From assembly GCA_017893485.1 (NCBI GenBank), contig CM030361.1, positions 138,960,461 through 139,024,460 on the forward strand: a stretch of 64,000 nt of DNA. The letters run 5' to 3'. Under the pieces are notes generated by a model. It worked only from the letters and a program-made list of their open reading frames with translations. It had not been told where the DNA came from and did not search any database. Position numbers and translations under genes: made by a program. This DNA is from Hemerocallis citrina (lineage: Eukaryota > Streptophyta > Magnoliopsida > Asparagales > Asphodelaceae). This document shows positions 33,053 through 45,180 of this stretch, piece by piece; the stretch's first letter is position 1, and each line of letters starts with the position of its first letter.

Positions 33053-36000
33053 TTGTAAAATTTGCAAACAGACTAACTTAATTAATATAATATTAACCTC
33101 ATATGTAAGCCTTATTTTCAGATTTTATTGTAATTTGTCTTCTTTTGATTATTGTATTTGGATTCCTTTATTATATTATATTTTGTCTTTTCTTGGGTTC
33201 TTTTGTTCACTCTTGATCGATCTGCGTTCTTTTGGTTGGATTCTGTTCTCTTTGCAAATTTTGCCCTTTCTATTTTGAGTTTGATTTGTTCTCCTTTATG
33301 TTCGTCTCATCTCATTACATTTATTTTTCTCTTTTTGGAGCCAAAACCAATACCCAAAACCCACAAAATCTCAACTCAAAACCCAAATTCTTGATCCCTA
33401 TATATATACCCTATTAATTAAACCCTAAATATTCCACCCTCACCCTCTCTCTGCCATTTTCTCTCTCCCCGATCCCCTACCCTCTCCTTCTCTGTTTCAT
33501 TGCACCCAAACCCAACTGAAACCCTGCACCCCCTCCCGTTGCCATCTCCGATCGCCTTCCACCACCGTTACCACCATCATCATCCTCATCTCCATCCCCT
33601 CGCCTTCATCGTCTCCGTCATACCCCATCGTCATCCCCATTTTTCTCGTCGAACCCAATCCACCGAGTTTCCCCATCACCATCGCCCTACCCGTCTCCGT
33701 GCACCCCACCATTGTCTTTGCCGTCCCTCACCACTCCACCGAAGACCCCTAGTGTCGCCGTTTGGTTCCCCGATCACCGCTGTCATCACCCCTTTGTTTC
33801 CAACCGAAACAGAGCTCGCTTCGTCGAGACTACCGTCGCCGCCGTCGCTTCCCGACCATGGTGCCGTAGACTTCGCCGTGGTGCCGACGTTGCTCCGCCC
33901 CTATTGCAGTCGCCCCACAGTCTTGCCATGCTCTCTCTCTCTCTCTCTCTCTCTTCTTGCTGAGGTTGAAGAAGGTCGTCGATTGGTAGGTTTTGCTGTC
34001 CTGTGTTTTGGCACAGCGGATCCGAGATCGCTGTCCCATGTTCAGTCCCGATCTGGTGTGTGGAGATCACCCGAGAGCTCTGAGTTGCTGTTAATTTGTT
34101 TGCTTTGCTTTCTTCGCACGTATTTTGCAAGTGTCTTTGGGATTTTCGCCCGGGATTCTGATCCCGTTATTCTTATTATTTGAATCTGCAAATTAACAGG
34201 CAAATCTCTTTTTGAACTAGCATTTTATTATGTTCAAGTTTATTTGATCTTTGCAAGTAGATCCAGTCCCATTCGTTATCATATTGCTTTGACAATTTCG
34301 TTAAGTTTATCGAGGGTTTACACGAGCTAACCCGACATACTTTTAACATCATGCCCTCTCTTTGATCTAAAACCTAGTCCTTATTATTTCATGCATATGC
34401 ACAATTAAACAACTAGATGCATGCTTAGGACTACTTGTTAAATTGGACATGTTAAATTGTATGTGTTAGATTGAAGTTGATCGACGAATTGATACCATGT
34501 ATAATTGTATCTTAAACTTAGAAATTTGCATGTTGACACCTAGGATTCACTTTGATTACCAATTTGCATGCTACATGTGCTTGTATGATTTATCCATTTC
34601 CTTTTTATGTTAAGTTAATTTCTGGACTGCTAGATGTTTCATTTTGAATCAGATTTTTAACCATGCTACTATCATAATTTGGAATAACTTGCTGAACATA
34701 AATTGTATCCCTGAATGTCTAGATCACTTGTCCTTTTTGAGGATTTGAATTCCGATGTGTAGTTTGCAAGATATCAAGATATCATCATTTTAGTACAGCT
34801 GTGTCATAAATTCCAGATTCACAAATGTATGCGTATCCTGCTGTTTCTTAATTTAATTGACCATGCTAACAGTAAAACAAAAATCTGAAATAAATCTAGT
34901 TGGAGATAGACATGTGTAGGTATCACCCAGAATTTTTATAGATTTTATTAATGAGTTCTCTGACCTGAAATAAATAGTTGGACACAACTTATTGCATGCT
35001 GCCTGAAGATAAAACCTGAATAGAATAGAGTTTTCACCCTAGTTCATGTATCTTTTATATGCCTTAATTATATTCACTGGAACCGTGTAGAAGTCTACTT
35101 TCTAGACCATTCGGAGGATTCAGATTTGCTATTTTTTAGTGACCATAATCCATGTTTTAGTACAACAAGGTCATGCTGTCCTGATTGTGTGAATTGTGCT
35201 TATTTGATTTGTTTGCCTTTTTCTTTGTCTGTAACACGTAGAATTAGACATACTTAGTATTATACAACATTGACACCCTCTTGCATGCTCACATAGGATG
35301 AAAATAAATTAATAAAAAGTCGGGGTATCATAGGTAGACTTGGTAGTGAACAATCAGAAACTGTACTCGGTCGGGCCGTACTGCCTGACCTATATTGCCT
35401 TTACTGATGGCCATAAAACACTGCCTGATAATTACTGTCCCTGAAAATGAAACACTGATTACTATGCCGAGTACACGGACCGAGAACTCACCATCAGTCT
35501 AAAGTGTACACTGTGTGTTTGCGCCGAACCTGTAGAATGGGACGCAGTAGTACGTGCACTAGATAGGCTAATAAAATGATTAATAACCTGTATTTCCTGC
35601 TTGATCCTGACATCACTCATTACATGTGTGATTTACTGTAGACCTTTGATATTTTGCCTGCCTTTGCTTTGTTCTTTGTCATTGACCATGTCCTTATTCT
35701 TTGATATTCATGCTTTTCTTTATCCTTTGTTTCCTTTACTTACTGCCTACGACTTGCTCTAAGGGCACTCTTTTCTTTCTTTTTAGATCAAGATTTTACA
35801 GGTGCTGAAGGATCTATCCCCGAAGGAATTGGTGAGCAACGTTTCTAAAGATGGAACCAGTCTGCGCTGCTTAGATTTATTTGCTGCTAGTTTTATTTCT
35901 TGAATATTGTTATGACTTGTACTTTGTTTTGGGCTTTATGACCCGGAGTTTGTTTAGATCTCAGATATTGGATATTTATATTGTTGGATTATTTCATTTA

Positions 36001-36165
36001 TTATTGGAATTTATCTTTGATTTATGTGGTTATATTCTTGCATGGTTGTACTTTGTTGTTCATATTGCCGAGTTAGTCTGATACAGCTTATGGATGGTGT
36101 TTACATCATTCGTTGGGCCTACGTTATGTACTCGTGTTCCATATTTTGGAAAGCGGGGCATGACA
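33053..36165 (+). repeat. Element F 5' LTR (left border uncertain)
   Basis: The right end (GGGGCATGACA) is set by the primer site. A TATATATA box near 33395 is followed by AACCCTAAATATTCC and a long pyrimidine-rich leader. I place the start at TGTAAAATTTGC 33053, but other starts are possible. A CT microsatellite lies at 33930-33957. An open frame at 33500-34183, rich in His and Pro, is leader sequence and not a gene. Confidence 0.4.
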
Positions 36166-36175
36166 GGATTTTTAG

Positions 36176-36187
36176 TGGTATTAGAGC
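36176..36187 (+). other. Element F primer binding site
   Basis: TGGTATTAGAGC, one change from the tRNA-iMet type TGGTATCAGAGC, ten bases after the LTR end. Confidence 0.7.
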
Positions 36188-36862
36188 CCAGGATTGAGTA
36201 ATATATCAATCAAACATGACTATCTTTACGAGGTTTGACTTTGATTGATATATTAGTCGAGTTTGGCTCTAGCCGGGTTAACTCACTGATTTGCACACCA
36301 CGATAATCACATGAATACTTGTATAATAACCAACATATAATCTGGGTAGTAACTATCTTTGATCGTGTTTCAGGCTATGGCTCGTGGGAATTCTTCTTCT
36401 CGCTCGGGGGATGGGCAGCCGGACAACGCTGCTATTCTCCAGATGATTCAGTAGATGATGACTCTTCAGCATGAGCACAATGAGCTGATGAGAGCCACCT
36501 TGGCAGTCAATGGGAATGTTGCTGGACCTGCACCTGGGCCTCTGCCACCTAGGCATGGTACAGTAGCGGATTTCATGAGGCTGCACTCGGATAAGTTTTC
36601 GGGTACTGAGTCGCCATTGGAGGCTGAGCAATGGCTTATCCGGACGGAGCAACTGCTGGTCGCCGCTCGTGTTGCCGAGGCGGATCGTGTGGATGTGGTT
36701 CGCATCCAATTGGTGGATCTCGCTCATATCTGGTGGCGGGTTGAATCCGAGAGGATGCCGCGACCCATTGAGTGGGCCACTTTCTCTGAGAGCTTCATGG
36801 CGAAGTTCTTTCCTAGTGTCACCAGGGCAGAGATGGAGCGACAATTTGTTTTCCTAACTCAG

Positions 36863-36946
36863 GTCAACTAGAAAGTGTTCTTAAATGTCATTTGTTGTTG
36901 CCTACTTCACTTGTGACGGTATTAATTTAAGCATTATCTTGATCAG
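36863..36946 (+). other. Intron within gag of element F
   Basis: Donor CAG|GTCAAC, acceptor TTGATCAG|GG, 84 bp, T-rich, with stops in frame. Its removal joins FLTQ to GNRSVDEYAAEF, the usual uninterrupted gag sequence. Element E has no intron at this site (REYETKF region is continuous). Confidence 0.75.
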
Positions 36947-37595
36947 GGAAACCGTTCCGTGGACGAGTATGCTGCAGAGTTTACTCGGCTCAGTCGCTTT
37001 GCCCCTACCCTCGTTGCCACTGATGAGACTCGGGCTAGTCGATTTCAGTCGGGCTTGAGTTTTCCCCTCCAGGACCGTTTGGCTGCTCTTCGGCTTCGTA
37101 TTTATTCCGATGTTCTGGATGTGGCTCGGATCCAAAAGCAGACTCTCATTAGGTCTAGTGTTCCTCAGCGAACTGTTTCGCACCCTGTTGCAGCTCGGCC
37201 TTCCGGAGGACTTATTCGGAGGCCAGTTCCGCCCCCTCCAGCGAGAGCACAGCCGTATGCACCTGTTGTCCCGAGGAATGTTGAGACTTGTGGCTACTGC
37301 CATAAGAACGGGCATTCACAGCAAGACTGTAGGATGGCCAACCGACTGTGTTTAGTGTGTGGGAGCAGTGAGCATATGGTTCGTGACTGTCCGGGGAGCA
37401 GAGCTTCTGCGCCGGTTGGTGGTGCTGCTCAGCTAGGAGCGCCGACTCATGGTCAGGGTAGGCCGCCTCTTCCTCCACAGAGGCAAGTCTTTGATCAGAG
37501 GCATGTGGCTCCTAGAGGAGGTCAGGTTGGAGGTCGTGGTCAGGCTTATAACCTGACAGCCGAGAAAGCGGAAGTTGCTGTTGGAGTGGTTGCAG

Positions 37596-37722
37596 GTATA
37601 TCACAATAGTGTACTTTCTTTTCTTTCTTTCAGTTTTCTGCATGTTATTTTTCCCACCTTTGTACAATTATTCGTGTATATATCCTGCTAGCACCTTATT
37701 CTTTTGTTTGATCTTCTTCTAG
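37596..37722 (+). other. Intron at the gag-protease junction of element F
   Basis: Donor GCAG|GTATAT, pyrimidine-rich acceptor CTTCTTCTAG|GT, 127 bp, phase 1. Its removal gives VVA-G-VILVFSLPAHVLFDSG in frame. Site and phase match the 97-bp intron-like gap in element E. Confidence 0.8.
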
Positions 37723-38268
37723 GTGTGATTTTAGTCTTCTCTCTTCCAGCTCATGTGTTGTTTGATTCGGGTGCTACCCACTCTTTCATTTCTTCTCGCT
37801 TTGTCAATCAGCATGGTTTGGCTAGCAATGCTATGCCTGCAGCTTGGGACATCACCACAGGTAGAGGTGTCGTTGTCTGTTCTAGGGTTTGCAAGCAGAG
37901 TCCGTTGCTGATTGGTGGTGTGGTTTTCTCGGCGGATTTGAATGTGATTTCCAATTCCGGTTTCGATGTCATTCTGGGCATGGACTGGTTGGGTGTTTCC
38001 TGTGCCGTGATTGATTGCCGGGAGAAGAAGGTGACTTTCAGGCACTCTGGTCAACCAAAATTTGTTTTCCATGCGGGTGATACACCGTCAGGGCGTGTCA
38101 AGAACTCGATGGACCCCAAGGCTGTTTTTCTTGTGTTGCTGGGTTCTGATGGGGTTGCTGCACCCTTAGTTGTGCAGGACTTCCTTGATGTGTTTCCCGA
38201 GGAATTGTCCGGTTTGCCGCCAGTCTGAGATGTGGAGTTCAGCATTGATGTTCAGCCAGGTACAACCC

Positions 38269-39412
38269 CTATTTCCAAGAGTCCGTATCGTATGGTGCCG
38301 GTTGAATTGGCAGAACTAAAGGTGAAAGTTCAGGAGCTGCTTGATAAGGATTTTGTCAGACCTAGTGTTTCATCTTGGGGAGCCCCAGTTCTGTTTGTCA
38401 GCAAGAAGGATGGAAGCCGCAGGCTTTACATGGACTACAGGGAGTTGAACAATGTTAAATATGTAAAACGGCTCGAAGACTTGGGAAAAAATTGCCAAGG
38501 TGTAAAATATGAAAAATAGGAGGTCACAGTTGGGTACTGCGCCCTCGAAAGTCGAAACTACATAGGCGATAGGCCGCAGTACCGAACCCCGGCCTCTTCA
38601 ATTTTGTGGCCGCAGTTCACAACTGCGGCTCAAGTATGTATTATACATATTTGACTAATAGGCTCGAAGTCTTGGAAAAAATTGCCCAAGTGTAAAATGT
38701 GAAAAATATGAGGTCGCAGTTGGCTACTGTGACCTCGAAACTACATAGGCCACAGTACCAAGTGCGACCTCTTCGATTTCGTCGCTGTAGTTCACAACTA
38801 TGGTCCAAGTATGTATCATACATATTTGGCTATTAGGCTCCTATTCCCAAGAGTCCGTATCGTATGGTGCCGGTTGAATTGGCAGAACTAAAGGTGAAAG
38901 TTCAGGAGCTGCTTGATAAGGGTTTTGTCAGACCTAGTGTTTCACCTTGAGGAGCCCCAGTTCTGTTTGTCAGCAAGAAGGATGGAAGCCGCAGGCTTTA
39001 CATGGACTACAGGGAGTTGAACAATGTTAAATATGTAAAACGGCTCGAAGACTTGGGAAAAAATTGCCAAGGTGTAAAATATGAAAAATAGGAGGTCACA
39101 GTTGGGTACTGCGCCCTCGAAAGTCGAAACTACATAGGCGATAGGCCGCAGTACCGAACCCCGGCCTCTTCAATTTTGTGGCCGCAGTTCACAACTGCGG
39201 CTCAAGTATGTATTATACATATTTGACTAATAGGCTCGAAGTCTTGGAAAAAATTGCCCAAGTGTAAAATGTGAAAAATATGAGGTCGCAGTTGGCTACT
39301 GTGACCTCGAAACTACATAGGCCACAGTACCAAGTGCGACCTCTTCGATTTCGTCGCTGTAGTTCACAACTATGGTCCAAGTATGTATCATACATATTTG
39401 GCTATTAGGCTC
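38269..39412. repeat. 572-bp tandem duplication across an RT fragment and a repeat
   Basis: Copy 1 begins about 38269 and copy 2 about 38841. Each contains the RT fragment (TATTCCCAAGAGTCCG or near it, to MDYRELNN) and then two palindrome-rich units. The copies are nearly identical; single changes are seen at GATAAG(G/A)ATTTT-like positions and at TCATCTTGGGG against TCACCTTGAGG. The duplication followed both insertion and truncation of element F. Confidence 0.9.
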
Positions 39413-39960
39413 GAAGATTGGGAAAAAAAATGCCCAAGTGTAAAATGTGAAAAATAGGAGGTACTGCGGCCTCGAAACTACATAGGCCGCAGTATTGAAC
39501 AGCGGTCTCTTCGATTTTATGGCCGCAGTTCACAACTGCTGCCCAAGTATATATCATACATACGTGAAAAATAAGAGGCTGTAGTTGGGCATTACGGCAT
39601 CGACAGTTATATGGTCAATGAGGTCCAGTTCTTAAAACATTTTAATACCCATTTAACCATATAATTGAGGCTGCAGTTGTGACTGTAGCCTCTGTAGTAT
39701 TGAGACCGCAGTACCCAATTGCGGCCTCCTATTTTCACAACTGCGGCCTCTGTAGTATTGAGACCGCAATATTCAATTGCAGCCTCCTATTTTTCACATG
39801 GGCAAGTTTTTTCCAATCCTCTGAGCATATTAACCAAATATGTATGATATATACTGAGGCCGCAGTTGTGAACTGCGGCCTTAAAATCGAAGAGGCCACA
39901 CTTGGATACTACATCGATCTATTTCAAGAATTAGTTTCGAAAGTGGCATATTTTGGAAAT
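38455..39960. mobile_element. Palindrome-rich foldback-like repeat cluster
   Basis: Units of 175-191 bp begin GGCTCGAAG(A/T)CTTGG and contain GGCCGCAGTT...AACTGCGGC palindromes (starts near 38470, 38661, 39042, 39233, 39408). From about 39660 the same motifs run in the opposite direction (GAGGCCGCAGTTGTGAACTG), so the whole looks like a large inverted repeat. There is no transposase. It may be a foldback or subterminal-repeat DNA transposon; the superfamily is not assigned. Confidence 0.6.
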
Positions 39961-40439
39961 TAGTTTAAAAAATTGGCTTATTTCGGGAAAAATCCTTTGG
40001 ATCCTTAGGAGGCGTTTGGTACGCGGATTTGAGAATTTCCAGGAATTGGTGGATTCCCAATAAGCCAGAAATCTGGAAGGTATTTTGGGTATGCAACATT
40101 TTTTATGTGGAGGAATTCACAAATCCCACCAATTTTAGAGAAATATTTATCCTTCCAAATTAATTATTTTGATAACTCTGAAAATTTAAAATTATTTACA
40201 AAACTATACCTATGTGTTACAAAACACAAAACAGGTAATAAGGTAATCCTAGTTCCCTTATACATTACCGCCTACTCCTTTCCTTGAATCCCTTCCATCT
40301 TTCTAGAGTTTCGCGGCTCCGCTTCGGGTTTCGCGTGTCCGCTTCAAAACCCTAGCTCCATCCCCAAAGCCGATCAAATGAATTGCCCATCGCAAACCAA
40401 ACCTTAGATTCAGCAAAACCCTAGTTTTTTTCACCCAAA
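39961..40439 (+). promoter_or_regulatory. SF3A1 upstream region and leader
   Basis: Only about 480 bp separate the repeat cluster from the SF3A1 ATG. The part near 40320-40430 (CGGGTTTCGCG, AAAACCCTAGC, GCAAAACCCTAG) resembles a plant 5' leader. A segment starting GGAGGCGTTTGGTACGCGG near 40008 resembles a MITE end. No clear TATA box is seen. Confidence 0.5.
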
Positions 40440-42569
40440 ATGATGCCCCCAATCCTCCCCCTTCCGGCTCCGCCGTCTGACGGCGATCTGGGCCCTGTCC
40501 CGCCGTCGCAACTCCCCGAGAAACCCCCGCCGCCCGTACCTGAGCCACCGGCGCCTGTCGCCACCCACACCAGAACCATCGGAATCATCCACCCGCCGCC
40601 TGATATCCGAATGATCATCGAGAAAACGGCGACTTTTGTTGCAAAGAACGGGCCCGAGTTCGAAAGGAGGATTCTTTCTAACAATGCTGGTAATGCCAAG
40701 TTCAATTTCTTGATCCCTTCGGACCCTTATCATGCTTATTACCAACATAGGGTTTCCGAGTTTAGAACGCAGCTGCAGTCGTCGGTGCAGCAGGGTGATT
40801 CCGCGCAGCAGAATGGGGATTCGGATGCGGGGGCGAAAATGGGGGCGGCGGATGAGAAGAAGGATTCAGATGAGGCGTGGAAAGTCGACCCGGCTGCTCA
40901 GTTTCGGGTACAGCCCAAGAAAGTTTTAGAACCGCCGGAAGCTGAGCAGTACACTGTTAGATTACCAGAGGGTGTTACCGGTGAAGAGTTAGATATAATT
41001 AAGCTTACTGCACAGTTTGTTGCAAGGAATGGGAAGAACTTTTTGCAGAGTTTGACTGCCAGGGAAGGTAACAACCCGCAGTTTCACTTCTTGAAACCGA
41101 CCCATAGTATGTTTACGTTGTTTACGACATTGGCTGATGCTTACTCCAAGGTTTTGATGCCGCCGCATGGGTTGACGGAGAAGTTGATGAAAGGAGTGGC
41201 AGATTTGACGATTGTACTTGAGAGGTGTTTGCATAGGTTGGAGTGGGAGCGGTCTCAAGAGCAGGCAAGGTTGAAGGCTGAGGATGAGATTGAACAGGAG
41301 AGGATGCAGATGGCGATGATTGATTGGCATGATTTCGTAGTGGTGGAGATGATTGAATTTGCGGATGATGAGGATGAGGAGTTGCCAATGCCTATGACAT
41401 TGGAGGAGGTTATTAGGAGGAGTAAGGTCTCGGCTTTGGATGAAGATGATGTATTGGAGACTGTGGAGACAGGGAAAGAGGTTGAGATGGAGATGGATGA
41501 CGAGGAGATTCAGATGGTAGAGGAGGGGATGCGGGCGGCTAAACTTGATGAGAATGGTGCTAGTGAGGAGAAGAAGGGTGAGGTTAAGGTATCTGCAACC
41601 ACCGATGAACTTGAACCTCCTATGAGGATAGTTAAGAATTGGAAGAGGCCGGAGCAGAGGATAGCAGCTGAGAGAGACCCAACTAAGTTTGTGATATCAC
41701 CAATCACCGGCGAGTTGATACCAATCAGTGAAATGGCTGAACACATGAGGATTTCGTTGATTGATCCCAAGTACAAGGAGCAGAAGGAGAGAATGATGGC
41801 AAAGATTAGAGAAACCACTCTTGCAGCTGACGATGAAATTTCTAGAAACATTGTTGGACTTGCTAGGACCCGACCCGATATTTTTGGGACTACAGAGGAA
41901 GAAGTTTCGAATGCTGTCAAAGCCGAGATTGAGAAAAAGAAGGACGAGCAGCCAAAGCAAGTCATATGGGATGGTCACACTGGGAGCATTGGTCGTACTG
42001 CCAACCAAGCAATGTCACAGAATCTTGGTGAAGAGCAGACTGATCATAGTAATGATGGGAGAACTCTTCCAGGTCCTGCTGCTCCACCACCGAGACCTGG
42101 TGTACCGTTGGTTCGTCCTCTCCCTCCTCCTGGATTGGCCCTTAACATTCCTCAATATCCTCCTAACGCAGTCCCATACCCTACTGCTCAACCCCCAAGG
42201 CCTGGTATGATTCCAGTGATGCCTTCAGTGAGGCCCCCACCACCCCCAAATATGTCTATGGCACCAGGACAACAGCCAATGTATATGACACGCCCGCCAA
42301 TTTCTGTGAACCCACCTAGCATTCTAGTGCCCCCACCTCCTGGATCACAGTTCACGCCTCTGGGAGTGCCCCGACCTTTTGTTCCTATGCCAATGGCACC
42401 TCCACCCAACATGTCTATGCCTCCGCTGCCTACGTTGCCACTTGGCATGCCTCCACCGCCACCTCCTGAGGAGGCTCCTCCTCCGCTGCCTGAGGAACCG
42501 GAGCCTAAGAGGCAGAAGATCGATGATGCTGCCTTGATCCCGGAGGATCAGTTCCTTGCCCAGCATCCG
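40440..42569 (+). CDS. SF3A1: Splicing factor 3A subunit 1 (SF3A1/PRP21), exon 1
   Basis: This exon encodes residues 1-710 of a 799-residue protein, near the usual size of the family. Domains: a proline-rich start (1-45); SURP 1 at about 50-105 (IIEKTATFVAKNGPEFERRI, KFNFL); SURP 2 at about 183-235 (IIKLTAQFVARNGKNFLQSL, FHFLKPTH); the PRP21-like region binding SF3A3/SF3A2, with acidic segments, at about 240-480 (ERDPTKFVISPITGELIP); then a long proline-rich region (about 545-700). It ends at LAQHP with donor CCG|GTAAAT at 42570. SF3A is part of the U2 snRNP and is needed for branch-site recognition in the nucleus. Reading on without splicing would add only 21 residues before a stop at 42635 and drop the ubiquitin-like domain. 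The start is the first ATG of the open frame. Confidence 0.96.
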
Positions 42570-43727
42570 GTAAATTTTCATGATAACTTTATGTGCTTAA
42601 ATATGCCTGACCGTTTCATTGACATAATTTGTTGATTGAAAAAGTAGTTTTTTGTGCAGTTAGGTGTCTAGTTTCTTGTTGTTTGGTTATAAGGAGGAAG
42701 TATAGGAATATGATTTTTTGTGGTCTCACTTCTTTTAAGTGCAAAACTTAAGAGTGTCTTTTTTGGGTGGGGTTTGATGTAGAGCAACTTAGAAGTAATA
42801 TCTTAATGAAAAATAATCACAGTTTAGGTAACTTGTAAGTTGGATGATATCTTAAATAAGGTAGAGAAACTTCTGACAAAGCTGGTTTGGATGAGTATAT
42901 TTCGTTTTCAAGATTATTTGTTTTAATCCTGGTTTTTATTTGCTAGAACTTAGTATTACTAGGGCATTTTTGGTAAGGTGATTGTCATACTATATTTATA
43001 AAAGTCTTTGGTGTTAGTCCGTGCTTCCACTTTTTCGTATTTATTTACTGTTTATTGGGTGCTCGTCTTTTCCGAGATACTTGTTTCTATGCTCCCTTCT
43101 TTTTTTGTTCTTTTATTTTCTTCCTGTTTGGAGAGAAAAATTGTTTTTATGCCGGAGATCTATTAAGTTCATTGCTGCAGTCCTCTCTCCCTCTCCTCTG
43201 AGTCCTCTCCTATAGTTTGATTAATTGGAAGTTTGGAATGAAGCTGTTCATCTCCTGGGTGTTATAAAAGCCTACTACTATGTTTTAGGAATTATATACC
43301 TTGAAGTTGGTATTCGAATTTTCTAGTATTGTACAATTGTGTCGATATAAACGTGTGCATATTTTGGAGCCAAATGTTCTTTAATAATCCGGCTCTAGAT
43401 GTGAATAAATATAATATATTATATATGAAATCGTGGTGGTATAAATATTAAATGTCACCTGATATGTAATCAGATAAAGAGCTTTGTATATGAAAGGAGA
43501 CTGCCAAAAGTTTTAGTGATTTTGGAAATTTTAAACTTTACGAAAAGTTACCCTAGCCTGTTGCAAGCAGGTTTCGAACCCAAACTTCTTGTTCTGCAAC
43601 CGAACCCCAAACTTTTCCCCCCCACCTTTGCTATTGTAAAAATGCATTCATTAGGAGTTCTCATATGAAGTTGTAATGTTTTGAAGTCGTGCATAACTGC
43701 AGAATTCATTAGACTGATTGTTTTCTT

Positions 43728-44297
43728 CTAAATTTCTATAGAACTTATCATGACAACATCCTGTGGTTCTTCTCATATGGCTATAAAGTATAGATATGAA
43801 ATTTCTGAAGAAGCATTTAGTCAGCCGAGTCTTTTTCTTATTAATACATCATATTACCTTGATATTATCTCAATACTATTTGTGCAGTTCCATATTTTTC
43901 TCATAATTTTCTTAATGTGTGTATTACTGCACATGGTAGGCACTAATTTTTTGAAATAAAAATTGATAGACTTGTCATAATCCACATCAAAGAGGCTATT
44001 AAGTATAGAACTTATACTTCTAATTCTTCTAAATTTCTATAGAACTTATCATGACAACATCCTGTGGTTCTTCTCATATGGCTATAAAGTATAGATATGA
44101 AATTTCTGAAGAAGCATTTAGTCAGCCGAGTCTTTTTCTTATTAATACATCATATTACCTTGATATTATCTCAATACTATTTGTGCAGTTCCATATTTTT
44201 CTCATAATTTTCTTAATGTGTGTATTACTGCACATGGTAGGCACTAATTTTTTGAAATAAAAATTGATAGACTTGTCATAATCCACATCAAAGAGGT
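43728..44297. repeat. 301-bp tandem duplication in the SF3A1 intron
   Basis: The segment CTAAATTTCTATAGAACTTATC ... CCACATCAAAGAGG (in part) is present twice, offset 301 bp; I find no differences over about 270 bp. The small identical open frames in each copy are not genes. Confidence 0.92.
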
Positions 44298-44593
44298 TAA
44301 CTACCGAAATTCTAAAACCTCACCCTTTTCTGCCATATCTTCTAAAATACTACTTTTTCAATGAGCAATTTGTACCATCAGGAAGTTGCAAATTAATTAC
44401 ATTGATTAAATGAGTTAACATTCAGTTACAAATTTAATATTGAGTAGTTACAATTTACTTCAGCTGGATTATTTGTCCAAGAAAAATAGAGTATGTTATA
44501 AGAAATTAATCAGGGTAGTCGAGAGTCAAAAACTCGTTAATTTGAAGATTGGTTTGAAATTTTTTTTCCTTTAGTTATTCTTTAGTTAGTAGT

Positions 44594-45163
44594 TGTTGCG
44601 GTCTTTTTCTTGGGGTGTGGGAGCAATAGATAATGTGAGTTCTTAGATTCAAGAAAAATGCAGTGATCCTATCCTTCGCTCTGGTTCCGGGGGAGTATTG
44701 AATGGGTTTAATGATGGATGACCACTTCGCAGACCTGCAAAATGAAGCCTGAGACACCGGGAGTATTTTCGGTGACAGACCTTCCGATGCTTTAGTCAGA
44801 AGACAACTATTTAGTGGAGGGAATTCAATAGCAAAAGAGTCCTTACCTGTTACGATACAGTCCATGCTGTATTTATAGGTTCGGAGAGAAATCTGTTACC
44901 CCCAGATCCTATGGCGGTAACGAAATTTCCTTAAACCTGGATCTGGGATTCATTATTCTCTTGATTTTAGGGAGTGCGGTTACGGCGTAACAGATGGAGC
45001 ATCCAGAATGGTGGGCGATTCTTTCGGGCGCGTGACTGGGCCTGCGAAAGGCCCGTAGATCTCTCTGGCCTGGGTCAGGAGAGAGGTTGGCGTTGAGCCT
45101 AGTTTGATGCTTCGCGATTCGTGTCAGAATCATCGGTGGGGATCGCTCACGGTTTTCCCCACA
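44594..45163 (-). repeat. Element D 3' LTR
   Basis: Starts TGTTGCGGTC and ends TTTTCCCCACA; TATTTATA at 44870 is the TATA box on the minus strand. The inner flank TCATGAGCCCCTTAC is the polypurine tract read in reverse. Confidence 0.9.
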
Positions 45164-45180
45164 TCATGAGCCCCTTACTC
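45164..45180 (-). other. Element D polypurine tract
   Basis: Minus-strand GAGTAAGGGGCTCATGA next to the 3' LTR, matching the tract in C and similar to that of B. Confidence 0.7.

Larger units (their letters stand above)
32776..38457 (+). mobile_element. Element F: second chromovirus-like element, truncated in RT
   Basis: It comprises an LTR ending at 36165, a primer site TGGTATTAGAGC, gag with one regular and one variant knuckle, a protease and the first part of RT, ending at MDYRELNN where palindrome-rich repeat DNA begins. The left border with element E is not defined by the sequence; somewhere between 32776 and about 33060. Two GT-AG introns lie in the coding part. The RT fragment and the adjoining repeat are tandemly duplicated. 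Confidence 0.7.
36377..38457 (+). pseudogene. Element F gag-protease-RT fragment with two introns
   Basis: ATG 36377 begins MARGNSSSRSGDGQP. Coding segments 36377-36862, 36947-37595 and 37723-38457 join in frame if two GT-AG introns are removed. Gag core: GTESPLEAEQWLIRTEQLL, WATFSESFMAKFFP, RSVDEYAAEFTRLSRF. Zinc knuckles: CGYCHKNGHSQQDC and CLVCGSSEHMVRDC. Protease: HVLFDSGATHSFISSRFV and VILGMDWL. RT start: [15 protein letters not shown] and [11 protein letters not shown]. Stops are few: a TAG after MIQ (CAG expected) and a TGA in PPV-stop-DVEF (CGA expected). RT ends at RELNN. Confidence 0.8.

Noticed and set aside
33500..34183. 227-residue His/Pro-rich open frame
   Set aside because: It lies in the pyrimidine-rich leader part of the element F LTR, contains a CT microsatellite and has no recognisable domain.
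43750..44260. Two identical 69-residue frames
   Set aside because: They result from the 301-bp tandem duplication in the SF3A1 intron; hydrophobic AT-rich translation without a domain.
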